Assembly (NCBI GenBank): GCA_019419995.1
Contig: JAHZHZ010000005.1
Coordinates: 1 to 64,000 of the forward strand
Length of the DNA stretch: 64,000 nucleotides
Direction: 5' to 3'
DNA from: Clostridiales bacterium
GTDB lineage: Bacteria > Bacillota > Clostridia > Christensenellales > Aristaeellaceae
In this document: positions 17,396 to 26,899 of the stretch, one piece after another
Position numbering within the stretch: the first letter of the stretch is position 1
Layout: each line of letters starts with the position of its first letter
The notes under the pieces: model-generated
Seen by the model: only the letters and a program-made list of their open reading frames with translations
Databases searched by the model: none
Told to the model about the DNA's origin: nothing
Made by a program: the position numbers and the translations under genes

Positions 17396-18712
17396 ATGGC
17401 TGGAACGCTCAACAGAGACGCAAATCAATATATAGAAAATAACGTGGTTCCAATTTTAGGCAGCTATGATACGCTGGTGGTGGGCGGAGGTCCTGCAGGC
17501 ATTGCAGCGGCATTGTCTGCTGCACGGCACGGCTTGAAAGTGCTGCTGATGGAAAGCTATGGCTTTCTTGGGGGCATGTGGACGGCAGGAATGGTCAATC
17601 CCTTCTTCGATTCGGAAAATAAGGGTGGCATCTGTGCCGAATTGGTTGAACTGATTGATAAAAAGGGCATGTCGGTGCTAAATGGGCCTGAGATGTGGTG
17701 CTTCGACATTGAGACTATGAAGAATGTGCTGGACCAACTGCTGACGAATGCGGGCGTAGAAATTCTGCTGCACACCCATTTCTGTTCGCCTATTATGGAG
17801 GATGGAATTATTCGAGGCGTTGTGGTGGAAAACAAGGGAGGAAGGAGTGCCTACCTGGCTCAAACGGTGATTGACTGTACCGGTGATGGAGATGTGGCGG
17901 CTCGAGCAGGTGCGCCCTATGAAATCGGAGATTCCAGCGGTAAGACCCAGCCCATGACTCTGATGTTCAGAATGAGCAACATTGATTATATTCAGGATTA
18001 TTACACCTATAGGCATTACGAGGACAATGAGTTGATTCATATGCTGGACCGGGCGCTGGAGAGGGCCGGCGTGCATGATTATCCGTTTAACTATCGGCGT
18101 CCCTGCGTTTTGCAGATGCCGGGTGCGCACACGGCCATCTGCCAATCCACACACATTCGCAATAAACTGGCCATTGATCCACAGGAATTGACTGCTGCAG
18201 AGATTGAGGGCAGGCGGGAGGTGCAGTCCCTGCTGGAACTGCTCAAAAAGTACCTTCCGCAATTTAAAAATGTTCAATTGGATTGCACGGGTCCGCATAT
18301 CGGAATTCGGGAGAGCCGCCGGATTCTGGGCGAGTACTACCTGACGGAGGAAGATGTAATGGAATCCCGCAGATTCGAGGATGGAATCTGTACGGCAACA
18401 TTCTGGGTGGATATCCATCAGAATGAGGGGATTGATCAGAATACACAGTCTGGGGCCAAGCTTGCTCCCAGTTATCAGATTCCCTATCGCTGTCTTGTGC
18501 CGCTGAAGGTTGATAATCTGCTGGTGGCAGGCAGGTGTATCTCAGGTTCCTTCGGGGCGCATGCTTCCTACCGGGTGACAGGCAATTGCGTCGCCATGGG
18601 GCAGGCGGCAGGCATTGCCGCTTTGATCTGTCGGCGCGAGGGTTTGATGCCCAGAGAAGTTGACGGTATCCAGGTGGCGAGGATGATGCAGGCTGATGGG
18701 GCAAAATGTTGA
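17396..18712 (+). CDS. FAD-dependent oxidoreductase in the importer operon
   Basis: A 438-residue flavoprotein of the FAD_oxidored type (a large group with few characterised members). The dinucleotide-binding fold is clear: DTLVVGGGPAGIAAALSAARHG from about residue 25, with LLMES completing the first beta-alpha-beta unit. VIDCTGDGDVAARAGAPYE, about 150 residues in, is the second family hallmark, and NLLVAGRCISGSFGAHASYR near the end closes the FAD site. No signal peptide. It sits between the permeases and the ATPase of a sugar importer, so a role in oxidising the imported substrate or its product is a reasonable inference, but the substrate is not known. Confidence 0.88.
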   Translation: MAGTLNRDANQYIENNVVPILGSYDTLVVGGGPAGIAAALSAARHGLKVLLMESYGFLGGMWTAGMVNPFFDSENKGGICAELVELIDKKGMSVLNGPEMWCFDIETMKNVLDQLLTNAGVEILLHTHFCSPIMEDGIIRGVVVENKGGRSAYLAQTVIDCTGDGDVAARAGAPYEIGDSSGKTQPMTLMFRMSNIDYIQDYYTYRHYEDNELIHMLDRALERAGVHDYPFNYRRPCVLQMPGAHTAICQSTHIRNKLAIDPQELTAAEIEGRREVQSLLELLKKYLPQFKNVQLDCTGPHIGIRESRRILGEYYLTEEDVMESRRFEDGICTATFWVDIHQNEGIDQNTQSGAKLAPSYQIPYRCLVPLKVDNLLVAGRCISGSFGAHASYRVTGNCVAMGQAAGIAALICRREGLMPREVDGIQVARMMQADGAKC

Positions 18713-18741
18713 TTGCGAGCGGCGTTTGAGGAGGAAAAACA

Positions 18742-19872
18742 ATGGCGAACCTTTCCCTGCGCAATATATGCAAGGTATATCCGGGAAAGCCGGAAGATTT
18801 TACGGCGGTAAAAGATCTCAACCTGGAAATTGAGGATAAAGAATTTATTGTGTTGGTGGGCCCTTCGGGCTGCGGTAAGTCCACGACACTGCGCATGGTC
18901 GCCGGTCTGGAGGAGATCACCAGCGGAGAATTGTATATTGATGATAAATTGGTCAATCACGTTCCACCCAAGGATCGGGACATCGCCATGGTATTTCAAA
19001 GCTATGCGCTCTATCCCCACATGACAGTGTACAACAACATGGCCTTCGGCTTAAAGCTGCGAAAAATTTCCAAGGAGGAAATCGATCGCAGGGTGCGCGA
19101 GGCGGCACAGATTCTGGGCATTGAAGCGCTTTTGAATCGCAAGCCTGCGGCTCTCTCCGGCGGACAGCGCCAGAGGGTTGCGCTGGGGAGGGCCATTGTG
19201 CGGGAGCCTAAGGTGTTTTTAATGGATGAACCACTATCTAACCTGGACGCAAAACTGCGTGTGCAAACCAGAAGTGAAATTACCAAATTGCATCAGCGCC
19301 TGAAGACCACGTTTATCTATGTAACCCACGATCAAACAGAGGCCATGACGATGGGATCGAGAATCGTGGTGATGAAGGATGGCGTCGTGCAGCAACAGGA
19401 CACGCCCCAGAATCTGTATGATCATCCAGCCAATCTGTTTGTGGCCTGTTTTATCGGCACGCCGCAGATGAATATCTTTAAAGTAAAACTGGAAAAGCAG
19501 GAGGATGGAATTTTTGCTACATTTGGGAACAGCGCCGTGTGTGTGCCCGAAGGTAAGATCCGTCATATGAATGGAGATTATATCGGCAAAGAGGTATACA
19601 TGGGAGTGCGTCCGGAAAACATCCACGATGATTCCGCTTTCATTGCTGCGTATCCTCATGCCTGCGTGGAAGTAAGGGTGGAAATGGCAGAATTGATGGG
19701 ATCTGAAACCTATCTCTATCTATCTGCGGAAGGTAGGGATGAGAATTTTATAGCCAGGGTGGATCCCCGAACTGTATCCCGCAGAGGTGATGAAATTACC
19801 GTAGGATTTGATGTAAACCGGTTGCATTTTTTTGATTTGGAGACCCAGCGGAGCCTTATTGATTGGGATTGA
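18742..19872 (+). CDS. CUT1 ABC transporter ATPase (MalK/UgpC/MsmX type)
   Basis: Energises the importer; 376 residues. Walker A GPSGCGKST, Q-loop FQSYALYPHM, signature LSGGQRQRVALGRA, Walker B VFLMDEPLSNLD and the H-loop VTHDQ are all intact. The C-terminal half (from about 240) is the TOBE/MalK regulatory domain with YMGVRPENI. Many Gram-positives encode one shared MsmX ATPase far from the permeases; here it is inside the operon. A strong GAGGAGGAAAA precedes the ATG. It ends at a bidirectional terminator shared with purL. Confidence 0.94.
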   Translation: MANLSLRNICKVYPGKPEDFTAVKDLNLEIEDKEFIVLVGPSGCGKSTTLRMVAGLEEITSGELYIDDKLVNHVPPKDRDIAMVFQSYALYPHMTVYNNMAFGLKLRKISKEEIDRRVREAAQILGIEALLNRKPAALSGGQRQRVALGRAIVREPKVFLMDEPLSNLDAKLRVQTRSEITKLHQRLKTTFIYVTHDQTEAMTMGSRIVVMKDGVVQQQDTPQNLYDHPANLFVACFIGTPQMNIFKVKLEKQEDGIFATFGNSAVCVPEGKIRHMNGDYIGKEVYMGVRPENIHDDSAFIAAYPHACVEVRVEMAELMGSETYLYLSAEGRDENFIARVDPRTVSRRGDEITVGFDVNRLHFFDLETQRSLIDWD

Positions 19873-19931
19873 AATTTGCCTGAGCCATGTAAGAAACCGT
19901 TTGTCGAATTGGAACACCTTCACAATTGTCT

Positions 19932-19966
19932 AAGCGCCCCGGCCATTTGGCCGGGGCGCTTCCTTT
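19932..19966. terminator. Bidirectional terminator between the importer operon and purL
   Basis: Perfect 13-bp stem AAGCGCCCCGGCC (19932-19944) / GGCCGGGGCGCTT (19949-19961), loop ATTT, then TCCTTT. It sits between convergent genes. Confidence 0.85.
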
Positions 19967-19994
19967 GCGATTTGCTCCGATGTGACTAAAATCG

Positions 19995-22900
19995 TTATTT
20001 CTTAAAATAGTCCACCGCACCCCGGAACATTCCGGTGTCCCAGGGGAACTGAGCATTTTTGTACAGATATTCGCCGGTACGCTCACTGTGGGACATGCGG
20101 CCGAATACCCGTCCATCGGGGGAAGTGATGCCCTCAATGGCGTTGATGGAGCCATTGGGATTAAACAGGATATCCATGGTGGGATTTCCAGAGAGATCTA
20201 CATATTGGGTGGCAATTTGTCCGTTGCGCTTGAGTGTCTCCAGAACTTCGGCGCTGGCGGTAAAGCGACCTTCGCCGTGGCTGACGGGAGCAGTGAACAC
20301 GTCACCCACCCGGGCATACATCATCCACGGGCTCTTGTTAGAGGCCACGCGGGTATGCACCAGACGGCTCTGGTGGCGGCCGATGTGATTGAAGGTGAGC
20401 GTAGGTGCGTTCACACTGGGCTCACGAATCTCACCATAGGGCACCAGTCCCAATTTGATCAGGGCTTGGAAGCCATTGCAGATTCCTCCGATGAGGCCGT
20501 CTCTGTGGGATAGCAATTCGTTGATGGCATCCGAGACCACGCCGTTGCGGAAGAAAGCTGTGATGAACTTGCCTGAGCCGTCGGGTTCGTCGCCGCCGGA
20601 GAAGCCGCCGGGAATGAACACGATCTGAGAGGAGTGGATGCGCCGGGCAAATTCCTCCGCGGATTCAGCTACGGCCTGAGCCGAAAGGTTGCGGATTACC
20701 AGAATATCCGCGATGCCACCCGCACGTTCAAAGGCTTTGAGGGTGTCATATTCGCAGTTGGTGCCTGGAAACACGGGAATTAATACCCGTGGACGAGCAA
20801 CGGCTGGGCCGGAATAGGTCTTTCGAACGCCGCTGAAGCTGTAGGCCTCGGGGGCGTTGTAAGAATTATCCACGGTGGCGGGGAATACGCCGTTAAGCCG
20901 TTCTTCATAGATGGCTTCGATTTCACTCATATCGGCTCGACTGTCGCCACAAATGAGAGCGTAATCATCAATGGTTTCACCGATTATTCCCTCGCCCGAA
21001 TTACCGGCATACTCCACCAGGAAACCGCCAAAGGCTGGGATAAAAAGATCTACGCCGTTTGAAATCCGTGCGCCCACATGGTTTCCCATGCTCATCTTCA
21101 TCAGCGCTTCTGCCGCGCCGCCGAAGCCCAGTGCCCAGGCAGAAAGAATCTCTTTCGAAGCGATTTTTTCCGTTATCTGGTCAAAGGTAGCTCTCAGGGA
21201 TGCCACTTCGGGCAGACCATTGGAACGCAGTTTTGGCAGGATCAGACCTATGGCGTGGCCGGGAGCCTTGAATTCATTGGAAATCACAGCCGACTGAGGG
21301 CAGAGCTGCACCGCAAAGGAGACCAGGGTAGGCGGCACGTGCATCTGTTCAAAGGAACCAGACATGGAGTCCTTGCCGCCAATGGCTGCAGCTTCCAGGT
21401 CTAGCTGGGCGTCCAGTGCGCCCAACAGGGCGGAGAAGGGACGGCCCCATTTTTCAGCCTCGCCAGTCATGCGCTCGAAGTACTCCTGGAAAGTCAGGTG
21501 AGCGCCGCGCCAACCTGCGCCTGCGGCCACCAGCCTTGCCATGGATTCCACCACAGCCAGATAAGCGCCGCGGTAAGGGCTCTTTTCACTGATTCGGGGA
21601 TGGAAGCCATAGCTCATTACTGAGGCCGTATCCGCGTTTTTATCGGGCAGGGGAATCAGGGAGGCCATCACCTGGGCAGGCGTCTTCTGGTACCGGCCGC
21701 CAAAAGGCATCAGCAAAGAGCAGGCGCCGTTAGTGGCATCAAAGCGCTCTGCGAGTCCGCGTCGAGAGCAGAAGTTTAAATCCCCGGCCATTTCTTCCAT
21801 GCGTCTAGAGAAAGGCGCATCGTTGGGGGCGGGTTCATAAGCCTGCTGGGGTTCCACAAGCACATCGGCAAATTTGGGCGCACCGTTAGAATTGAGAAAT
21901 TCCCTGCTCATATCTACAATGGTGCGGCCATTCCAGACCATCACCATGCGGGGACTCTCAGTGACCACTGCCACGGGAGTAGATTCCAGGTTTTCTGCGT
22001 CTGCTAGGGCACGGAAAGCAGCTACATCTTCGGGAGAGAGCACCACGGCCATGCGCTCCTGGGATTCGGAAATGGCGATTTCGGTGCCATCCAAACCCTC
22101 ATATTTGCGGGGCACGGCATTGAGATCGATCTTCAGGCCATCTGCCAGTTCACCGATGGCTACGGATACTCCACCTGCACCGAAGTCGTTGCATCTTTTG
22201 ATGCGCCGGGCAGCCTCGGGGTTGCGGAACAGACGTTGAAGCTTGCGCTCCTCGGGAGCATTGCCCTTCTGTACCTCGGCGCCGCAATGGGTGAGGGAGG
22301 CGACGGTGTGGCTCTTGGAGGAACCGGTAGCACCACCCATACCGTCGCGTCCAGTGCGGCCGCCCAACAGGATCACCACATCGCCTGGAGCAGGCACTTC
22401 GCGGCGCACGTTCTGCGCCGGAGCTGCACCGATTACCGCGCCGATTTCCATGCGTTTGGCCGCATATCCCTCGTGATAGATTTCATCCACCAATCCTGTA
22501 GCCAGACCGATCTGGTTGCCGTAGGAGGAATAGCCTGCCGCAGCTCCGGTCACCAGCTGGCGCTGGGGCAATTTGCCGGGCAAAGTTTCCTCCACAGGCC
22601 GGGTAGGGTCTGCGGCACCGGTGACACGCATGGCCTGATATACGTAGGCCCGACCGGACAGGGGATCGCGGATTGCGCCACCGATGCAGGTGGCCGCGCC
22701 ACCAAAGGGCTCGATTTCCGTAGGGTGGTTGTGAGTCTCGTTTTTAAACAGTAGCAGCCATTTCTGCGTTTCGCCATCTACCTCGCAATTCATGCAAATG
22801 GTGCAGGCGTTGATTTCTTCGGATTCATCCAGGTCATCCAGCTTGCCCTGAGCTTTGAGCAGCTTCGCACCAATGGTGCCGATGTCCATTAGAGTCACCG

Positions 22901-23678
22901 GTTTATCTCGGCCCAGCTCTGTTCTGGCATCCAGATAGCGCTGGTAGGCCCGCTCAACATCTGCATCTTCGAAGGAAATCTTTTCAAGACGGGTCAGGAA
23001 AGTGGTGTGGCGGCAGTGATCCGACCAGTAGGTGTCGATCACCCGCAGCTCCGTCATGCTGGGATCGCGCCCTTCGCTGCGGAAGTAATCCTGGCAAAAG
23101 CGAAGGTCGTTTAAATCCATGGCCAGTCCCAGCCGGTTGAGCAGCGCGGACAGTTCCTCTTGACTCATGGTTGTAAAACCTGTGAGGGTCGCCACAGTTT
23201 CGGGCAGTTCGTACTGCATCCGCAGAGTCTGCGCAGCTTCCAGCGCAGCTTCTCTCTTTTCTACGGGATTGATCAGATGGCGGCGAATGGCCGCCTTATG
23301 TTCTTCACTGAGCGCTCCCTGAAAGATGTATACCACGGCTGTGCGAATCAGCGGGCGCTCACAGCCAAAGGCCAGCTGAATACATTGGGAGGCGGAATCT
23401 GCGCGCTGGTCAAATTGGCCCGGCAGATACTCTGCGGCCAGCACCCAGTCGCCGCCCTCAGGCAGCTGGGTATAGACCTCATCCAGCTGGGGCTCGGAAA
23501 ATACGGTGGGGATGCTCTTGTGGAAGAGCTCAGCGTCCAGATCTTCCACATCATAGCGGTTCAGTAGGCGCAGGCCCCGCAGCTGCGGAATGCGCAGAAA
23601 GGATTGGATGTCCTTCAGCGTTGCCTGAGCCTCATGATCGAAGCCCGCCTTTTTTTCCACATAAAGCCTGTAAACCAT
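19995..23678 (-). CDS. purL: Phosphoribosylformylglycinamidine synthase, single-chain PurL
   Basis: Fourth step of purine synthesis, FGAR to FGAM using glutamine and ATP. The 1227-residue single-chain form carries the synthase domains and, at the C-terminus, a class I glutamine amidotransferase domain with FPGTNCEYD and the nucleophile motif GGICNGFQAL followed by HxE near the end. FKNETHNHPTEIEPFGGAATCIGG marks the ATP-binding synthase core. Many Firmicutes use the split PurS/PurQ/PurL complex, so the fused type is a useful lineage clue. Last gene of the purine operon; AAAGGAGCTG precedes its ATG, and it starts 14 bases after purD. Confidence 0.96.
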   Translation of the reverse strand: MVYRLYVEKKAGFDHEAQATLKDIQSFLRIPQLRGLRLLNRYDVEDLDAELFHKSIPTVFSEPQLDEVYTQLPEGGDWVLAAEYLPGQFDQRADSASQCIQLAFGCERPLIRTAVVYIFQGALSEEHKAAIRRHLINPVEKREAALEAAQTLRMQYELPETVATLTGFTTMSQEELSALLNRLGLAMDLNDLRFCQDYFRSEGRDPSMTELRVIDTYWSDHCRHTTFLTRLEKISFEDADVERAYQRYLDARTELGRDKPVTLMDIGTIGAKLLKAQGKLDDLDESEEINACTICMNCEVDGETQKWLLLFKNETHNHPTEIEPFGGAATCIGGAIRDPLSGRAYVYQAMRVTGAADPTRPVEETLPGKLPQRQLVTGAAAGYSSYGNQIGLATGLVDEIYHEGYAAKRMEIGAVIGAAPAQNVRREVPAPGDVVILLGGRTGRDGMGGATGSSKSHTVASLTHCGAEVQKGNAPEERKLQRLFRNPEAARRIKRCNDFGAGGVSVAIGELADGLKIDLNAVPRKYEGLDGTEIAISESQERMAVVLSPEDVAAFRALADAENLESTPVAVVTESPRMVMVWNGRTIVDMSREFLNSNGAPKFADVLVEPQQAYEPAPNDAPFSRRMEEMAGDLNFCSRRGLAERFDATNGACSLLMPFGGRYQKTPAQVMASLIPLPDKNADTASVMSYGFHPRISEKSPYRGAYLAVVESMARLVAAGAGWRGAHLTFQEYFERMTGEAEKWGRPFSALLGALDAQLDLEAAAIGGKDSMSGSFEQMHVPPTLVSFAVQLCPQSAVISNEFKAPGHAIGLILPKLRSNGLPEVASLRATFDQITEKIASKEILSAWALGFGGAAEALMKMSMGNHVGARISNGVDLFIPAFGGFLVEYAGNSGEGIIGETIDDYALICGDSRADMSEIEAIYEERLNGVFPATVDNSYNAPEAYSFSGVRKTYSGPAVARPRVLIPVFPGTNCEYDTLKAFERAGGIADILVIRNLSAQAVAESAEEFARRIHSSQIVFIPGGFSGGDEPDGSGKFITAFFRNGVVSDAINELLSHRDGLIGGICNGFQALIKLGLVPYGEIREPSVNAPTLTFNHIGRHQSRLVHTRVASNKSPWMMYARVGDVFTAPVSHGEGRFTASAEVLETLKRNGQIATQYVDLSGNPTMDILFNPNGSINAIEGITSPDGRVFGRMSHSERTGEYLYKNAQFPWDTGMFRGAVDYFKK

Positions 23679-23692
23679 GATTCACAGCTCCT

Positions 23693-24973
23693 TTATTCTT
23701 TTTCAAGTGCCTGCATGGCCCGCGCACCGATATCGCTGCGCATGAACATGCCTTCAAAATGGATGCCCCTGGCCGACGCATAGGCGTCGGAAATGGCCTG
23801 CTTCAGGTTGGAGGCCGTGGCCGTTACCCCCAGCACGCGTCCACCGCTGGTATACAGCCGGCCGCCTTCCAGCTTAGTGCCGCTATGATACAGTTCCACA
23901 TTGGGGGCGATGGCGGCGGGATTTATGGAGATTTCCTTGCCCTTTTCATACTTCTCTGGATATCCTCCGGAGGCAAGCACCACGCAGCACGCGGCGCCGT
24001 CAGAAAATTCCACCGGCGTATTGGCCAGCGTACCGTATTCACAGGCGCGCATGATAGTCAGCAGATCGCTCTTGAGCAGCGGCAGCACCACCTGAGTTTC
24101 AGGATCGCCAAAGCGGCAGTTGTATTCAATTACCTTGGGGCCATCCTGCGTCAGCATCAGCCCAAAGTACAGGCATCCCCGGAAGGTGCGACCCTCTGCA
24201 TTCATGGCCGCTACGGTGGGCAGGAAGATCTCCTCCATGCAGCGCTGGGCGATTTCGGGAGTATAGTAGGGGTTGGGGGCGATGGTTCCCATGCCGCCGG
24301 TGTTGAGTCCCAGATCGTGATCCAGAGCCCGCTTGTGGTCCATAGAGGAGAGCATGGGCTTGATGGTTTTTCCGTCGGTAAAGGCGAGCACGGATACCTC
24401 TGGACCCTGCAAAAATTCTTCGATGACCACGCGATTGCCACTGGCTCCGAACTGCTTGTCCAGCATGATGGAATGGATAGCGGCTCGTGCCTCTTTAGGA
24501 TCGGCGCAGATCAATACACCTTTGCCTAGGGCCAGTCCATCTGCTTTTATTACCACTGGGAAGCGTCCGGATAGGGCATAGTTGAGGGCGGCCTGAGCGT
24601 CGGAGAAAGTCTCGTACTTCGCCGTGGGGATGTGGTATTTTTTCATCAGATCCTTGGCGAAGACCTTGCTGGCTTCGATCTGTGCAGCCCGGGCTTCGGG
24701 ACCAAAGCAGGGAATGCCAAGCTCATGCAGCTTGTCCACACAGCCCATGGCCAGGGGATCATCCGGTGCTACAACTGCAAAATCCACGCTGTGCGCCCGG
24801 GCAAAGGCTGCAATTTCGTCGATGGCCGTGGCGGCTATAGGGACGCAGTGGGCGTCCGCAGCGATACCGCCGTTGCCCGGCAGAGCGTAAATTTCTTCCA
24901 CTTGGGGATTTTCCCGCAGCTTGCGGATGATGGCATGCTCGCGGCCACCGCCGCCCACAACCAGAATCTTCAT
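23693..24973 (-). CDS. purD: Phosphoribosylamine-glycine ligase
   Basis: Second step of purine synthesis, forming GAR from phosphoribosylamine, glycine and ATP. The 426-residue ATP-grasp protein has the N-terminal KILVVGGGGREHAI motif, a VIKADGLALGKGV ATP-binding loop and EYNCRFGDPETQ late metal-binding segment. Start and length are normal for PurD. It lies between purH and purL with short gaps of 21 and 14 bases. Confidence 0.96.
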   Translation of the reverse strand: MKILVVGGGGREHAIIRKLRENPQVEEIYALPGNGGIAADAHCVPIAATAIDEIAAFARAHSVDFAVVAPDDPLAMGCVDKLHELGIPCFGPEARAAQIEASKVFAKDLMKKYHIPTAKYETFSDAQAALNYALSGRFPVVIKADGLALGKGVLICADPKEARAAIHSIMLDKQFGASGNRVVIEEFLQGPEVSVLAFTDGKTIKPMLSSMDHKRALDHDLGLNTGGMGTIAPNPYYTPEIAQRCMEEIFLPTVAAMNAEGRTFRGCLYFGLMLTQDGPKVIEYNCRFGDPETQVVLPLLKSDLLTIMRACEYGTLANTPVEFSDGAACCVVLASGGYPEKYEKGKEISINPAAIAPNVELYHSGTKLEGGRLYTSGGRVLGVTATASNLKQAISDAYASARGIHFEGMFMRSDIGARAMQALEKE

Positions 24974-24994
24974 GAAATCGGCCTCCTTCCGGAA

Positions 24995-26170
24995 TCAGTG
25001 ATGGAACAGGCGGATGCCGGTAAAGGCCATCGCAATGCCGTATTTGTTGCAAGTTTCAATGACGTTGTCGTCGCGAATGGAGCCGCCGGGCTGGGCGATG
25101 CAGGTCACGCCGCTCTTGCGGGCACGCTCGATATTATCGCCGAACGGGAAGAAGGCGTCGCTGCCCAGGGCTACATCGGTTACTGTGGCCAGGAAGGCCT
25201 TCTTTTCCGCCGGAGTCAGCGGCTCGGGGCGAACGGCAAAGAACTGCTGCCAGACGTCGTCGCCCAGCACGTCCTCCCACTCTTCAGAGATGTAGACATC
25301 AATGGTGTTATCCCGTACAGGACGGCTGATGCCTTCCACAAATTGCAGGCCCAGGACCTTTGGATGCTGACGCAGGTGCCAGTTGTCGGCCTTGTTGCCG
25401 GCCAGACGGGTACAGTGGATGCGGCTCTGCTGGCCCGCGCCCACGCCGATGGCCTGGCCATCCTTGACGTAGCAGACGGAATTGGACTGAGTGTACTTGA
25501 GAGTAATGAGCGCCACCAGCAAATCCCGCTTCTGCTCGGCGGTGAGGTTTTTATTATCGGTGGGCAGGTTTGAGAGCATGGATTCGTTGATTTCCAGCGC
25601 ATTACGTCCCTGCTCAAAGGTTACGCCATAGCACATCTTGCGCTCCAGGGCAGCGGGAACGTAGGAGGGATCCATCTCCAGCACGTTGTAATTGCCCTTG
25701 CGCTTGGACTTGAGAATTTCCAGAGCCTCGGGCGTATAGCCGGGAGCGATGACGCCATCAGATACTTCGCAGGCCAGCAAGCGCGCAGTGGCGGCGTCGC
25801 ACACGTCGCTCAGTGCAGCGAAATCTCCGTAAGAGGACATGCGGTCTGCACCACGGGCGCGGGCATAGGCGCAGGCGATGGGGGACAGTTCTGCCTGGGG
25901 GTCCACGAAGTAAATGCTGCGCAACGTTTCATCCAGTTCGAGGCCCAGTGCCGCACCCGCAGGGCTTACGTGCTTGAAGGATGCAGCGGCAGGCAGGCCC
26001 GTGGCGGCCTTGAGCTCCGTCACCAGCTGCCAACTGTTCAGAGCGTCCAGAAAGTTGATGTAGCCGGGCCGGCCGTTCAAAACCTTAACCGGCAGATCGC
26101 CATGCTCCATGTAGATGCGGGAGGGTTTTTGATTGGGATTGCAACCGTATTTCAGCTCAAGTTCCTGCAT
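24995..26170 (-). CDS. purH: AICAR transformylase (PurH C-terminal domain only)
   Basis: Transfers the formyl group of 10-formyl-THF to AICAR to give FAICAR. The 391-residue protein begins directly with ELELKYGCNPNQKPSRIY and contains only the transformylase domain; the N-terminal MGS-like IMP cyclohydrolase domain of normal ~510-residue PurH is missing. SFKHVSPAGAAL contains the KH catalytic pair, and IGVGAGQQSRIHCTRLAGNKAD is also typical. The missing cyclisation is supplied by the adjacent purO. AAAGGAGCGAG lies 11 bases before the ATG. Confidence 0.95.
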   Translation of the reverse strand: MQELELKYGCNPNQKPSRIYMEHGDLPVKVLNGRPGYINFLDALNSWQLVTELKAATGLPAAASFKHVSPAGAALGLELDETLRSIYFVDPQAELSPIACAYARARGADRMSSYGDFAALSDVCDAATARLLACEVSDGVIAPGYTPEALEILKSKRKGNYNVLEMDPSYVPAALERKMCYGVTFEQGRNALEINESMLSNLPTDNKNLTAEQKRDLLVALITLKYTQSNSVCYVKDGQAIGVGAGQQSRIHCTRLAGNKADNWHLRQHPKVLGLQFVEGISRPVRDNTIDVYISEEWEDVLGDDVWQQFFAVRPEPLTPAEKKAFLATVTDVALGSDAFFPFGDNIERARKSGVTCIAQPGGSIRDDNVIETCNKYGIAMAFTGIRLFHH

Positions 26171-26186
26171 AGTGACGCTCGCTCCT

Positions 26187-26894
26187 TTATCTGTTTTTAT
26201 TGTAGATTTTGCTTACGCATTTACCGTCAGTCAGGCTTATGGCACGGGTCCAAAGGGAAACCTTATTGTCCGCATCCAGCGCCGACCAGATGAATTCGGA
26301 GAATTCTTCAAAATCGCTGCCGAGCTTTACCGATTCCGGTTCACCGGTGAAGGGAGGAATGGGATTGCCGTCCTGAGCGTAGGTGTGAATAAAGTAGCCC
26401 CGGCCAGGCTCTACGCTGTCATATTCGAAGAATGTGCGCAATGCGGTCTGGCGCTGAGGATCGCAGCAGCGCAGTACGCTCATTTCCAGCCGAAAATCGT
26501 TTTCCTTACACTCGACCAGTGCGCTGATGCGGGGAGTAAAGTTGGGTGCGTCCGGCTCAAAGCTGCGGGTGGTCAACGCCCGGTGGAAGCTTTCTCCGCG
26601 TTCCAGCGCTGCGTAAATGGTATCGGTCTGGTCACCGTTGGTGACGATGGTCCGATTGCCGTATACTCTCACCGGTGCATAAATGATCAGACTGGGATCG
26701 GCCATCAGGCTAGGATCAAAGGCCTGAGTGCGCAGACCGTCGCCCTCGGCCATGAAGATGCGGTTGCGTGAATTGACACTGCGGCCCATGATAAAATACG
26801 CGATAAAGGCCTGGCTGGCGTCGGCACTCTTGCCGATGAGAATTCCCCGGCCAGGATAGGTAGTGGCACCAATAGCGCATTTGAGTTCTTTCAT
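26187..26894 (-). CDS. purO: IMP cyclohydrolase, archaeal-type PurO
   Basis: Predicted to close FAICAR to IMP, the last step of the pathway. The 235-residue protein has the family features YPGRGILIGKSADASQAFIA near the N-terminus, followed by FIMGRSVNSRNRIF and YAPVRVYGN. The start at 26894 is chosen for AGGAG about eleven bases upstream; the frame is open further upstream, where it overlaps purN. Located between purN and the truncated purH, which lacks this activity, so the two complement each other. PurO was first described in methanogens, but related proteins also occur in Clostridia. Confidence 0.88.
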   Translation of the reverse strand: MKELKCAIGATTYPGRGILIGKSADASQAFIAYFIMGRSVNSRNRIFMAEGDGLRTQAFDPSLMADPSLIIYAPVRVYGNRTIVTNGDQTDTIYAALERGESFHRALTTRSFEPDAPNFTPRISALVECKENDFRLEMSVLRCCDPQRQTALRTFFEYDSVEPGRGYFIHTYAQDGNPIPPFTGEPESVKLGSDFEEFSEFIWSALDADNKVSLWTRAISLTDGKCVSKIYNKNR

Positions 26895-26899
26895 AAAGG

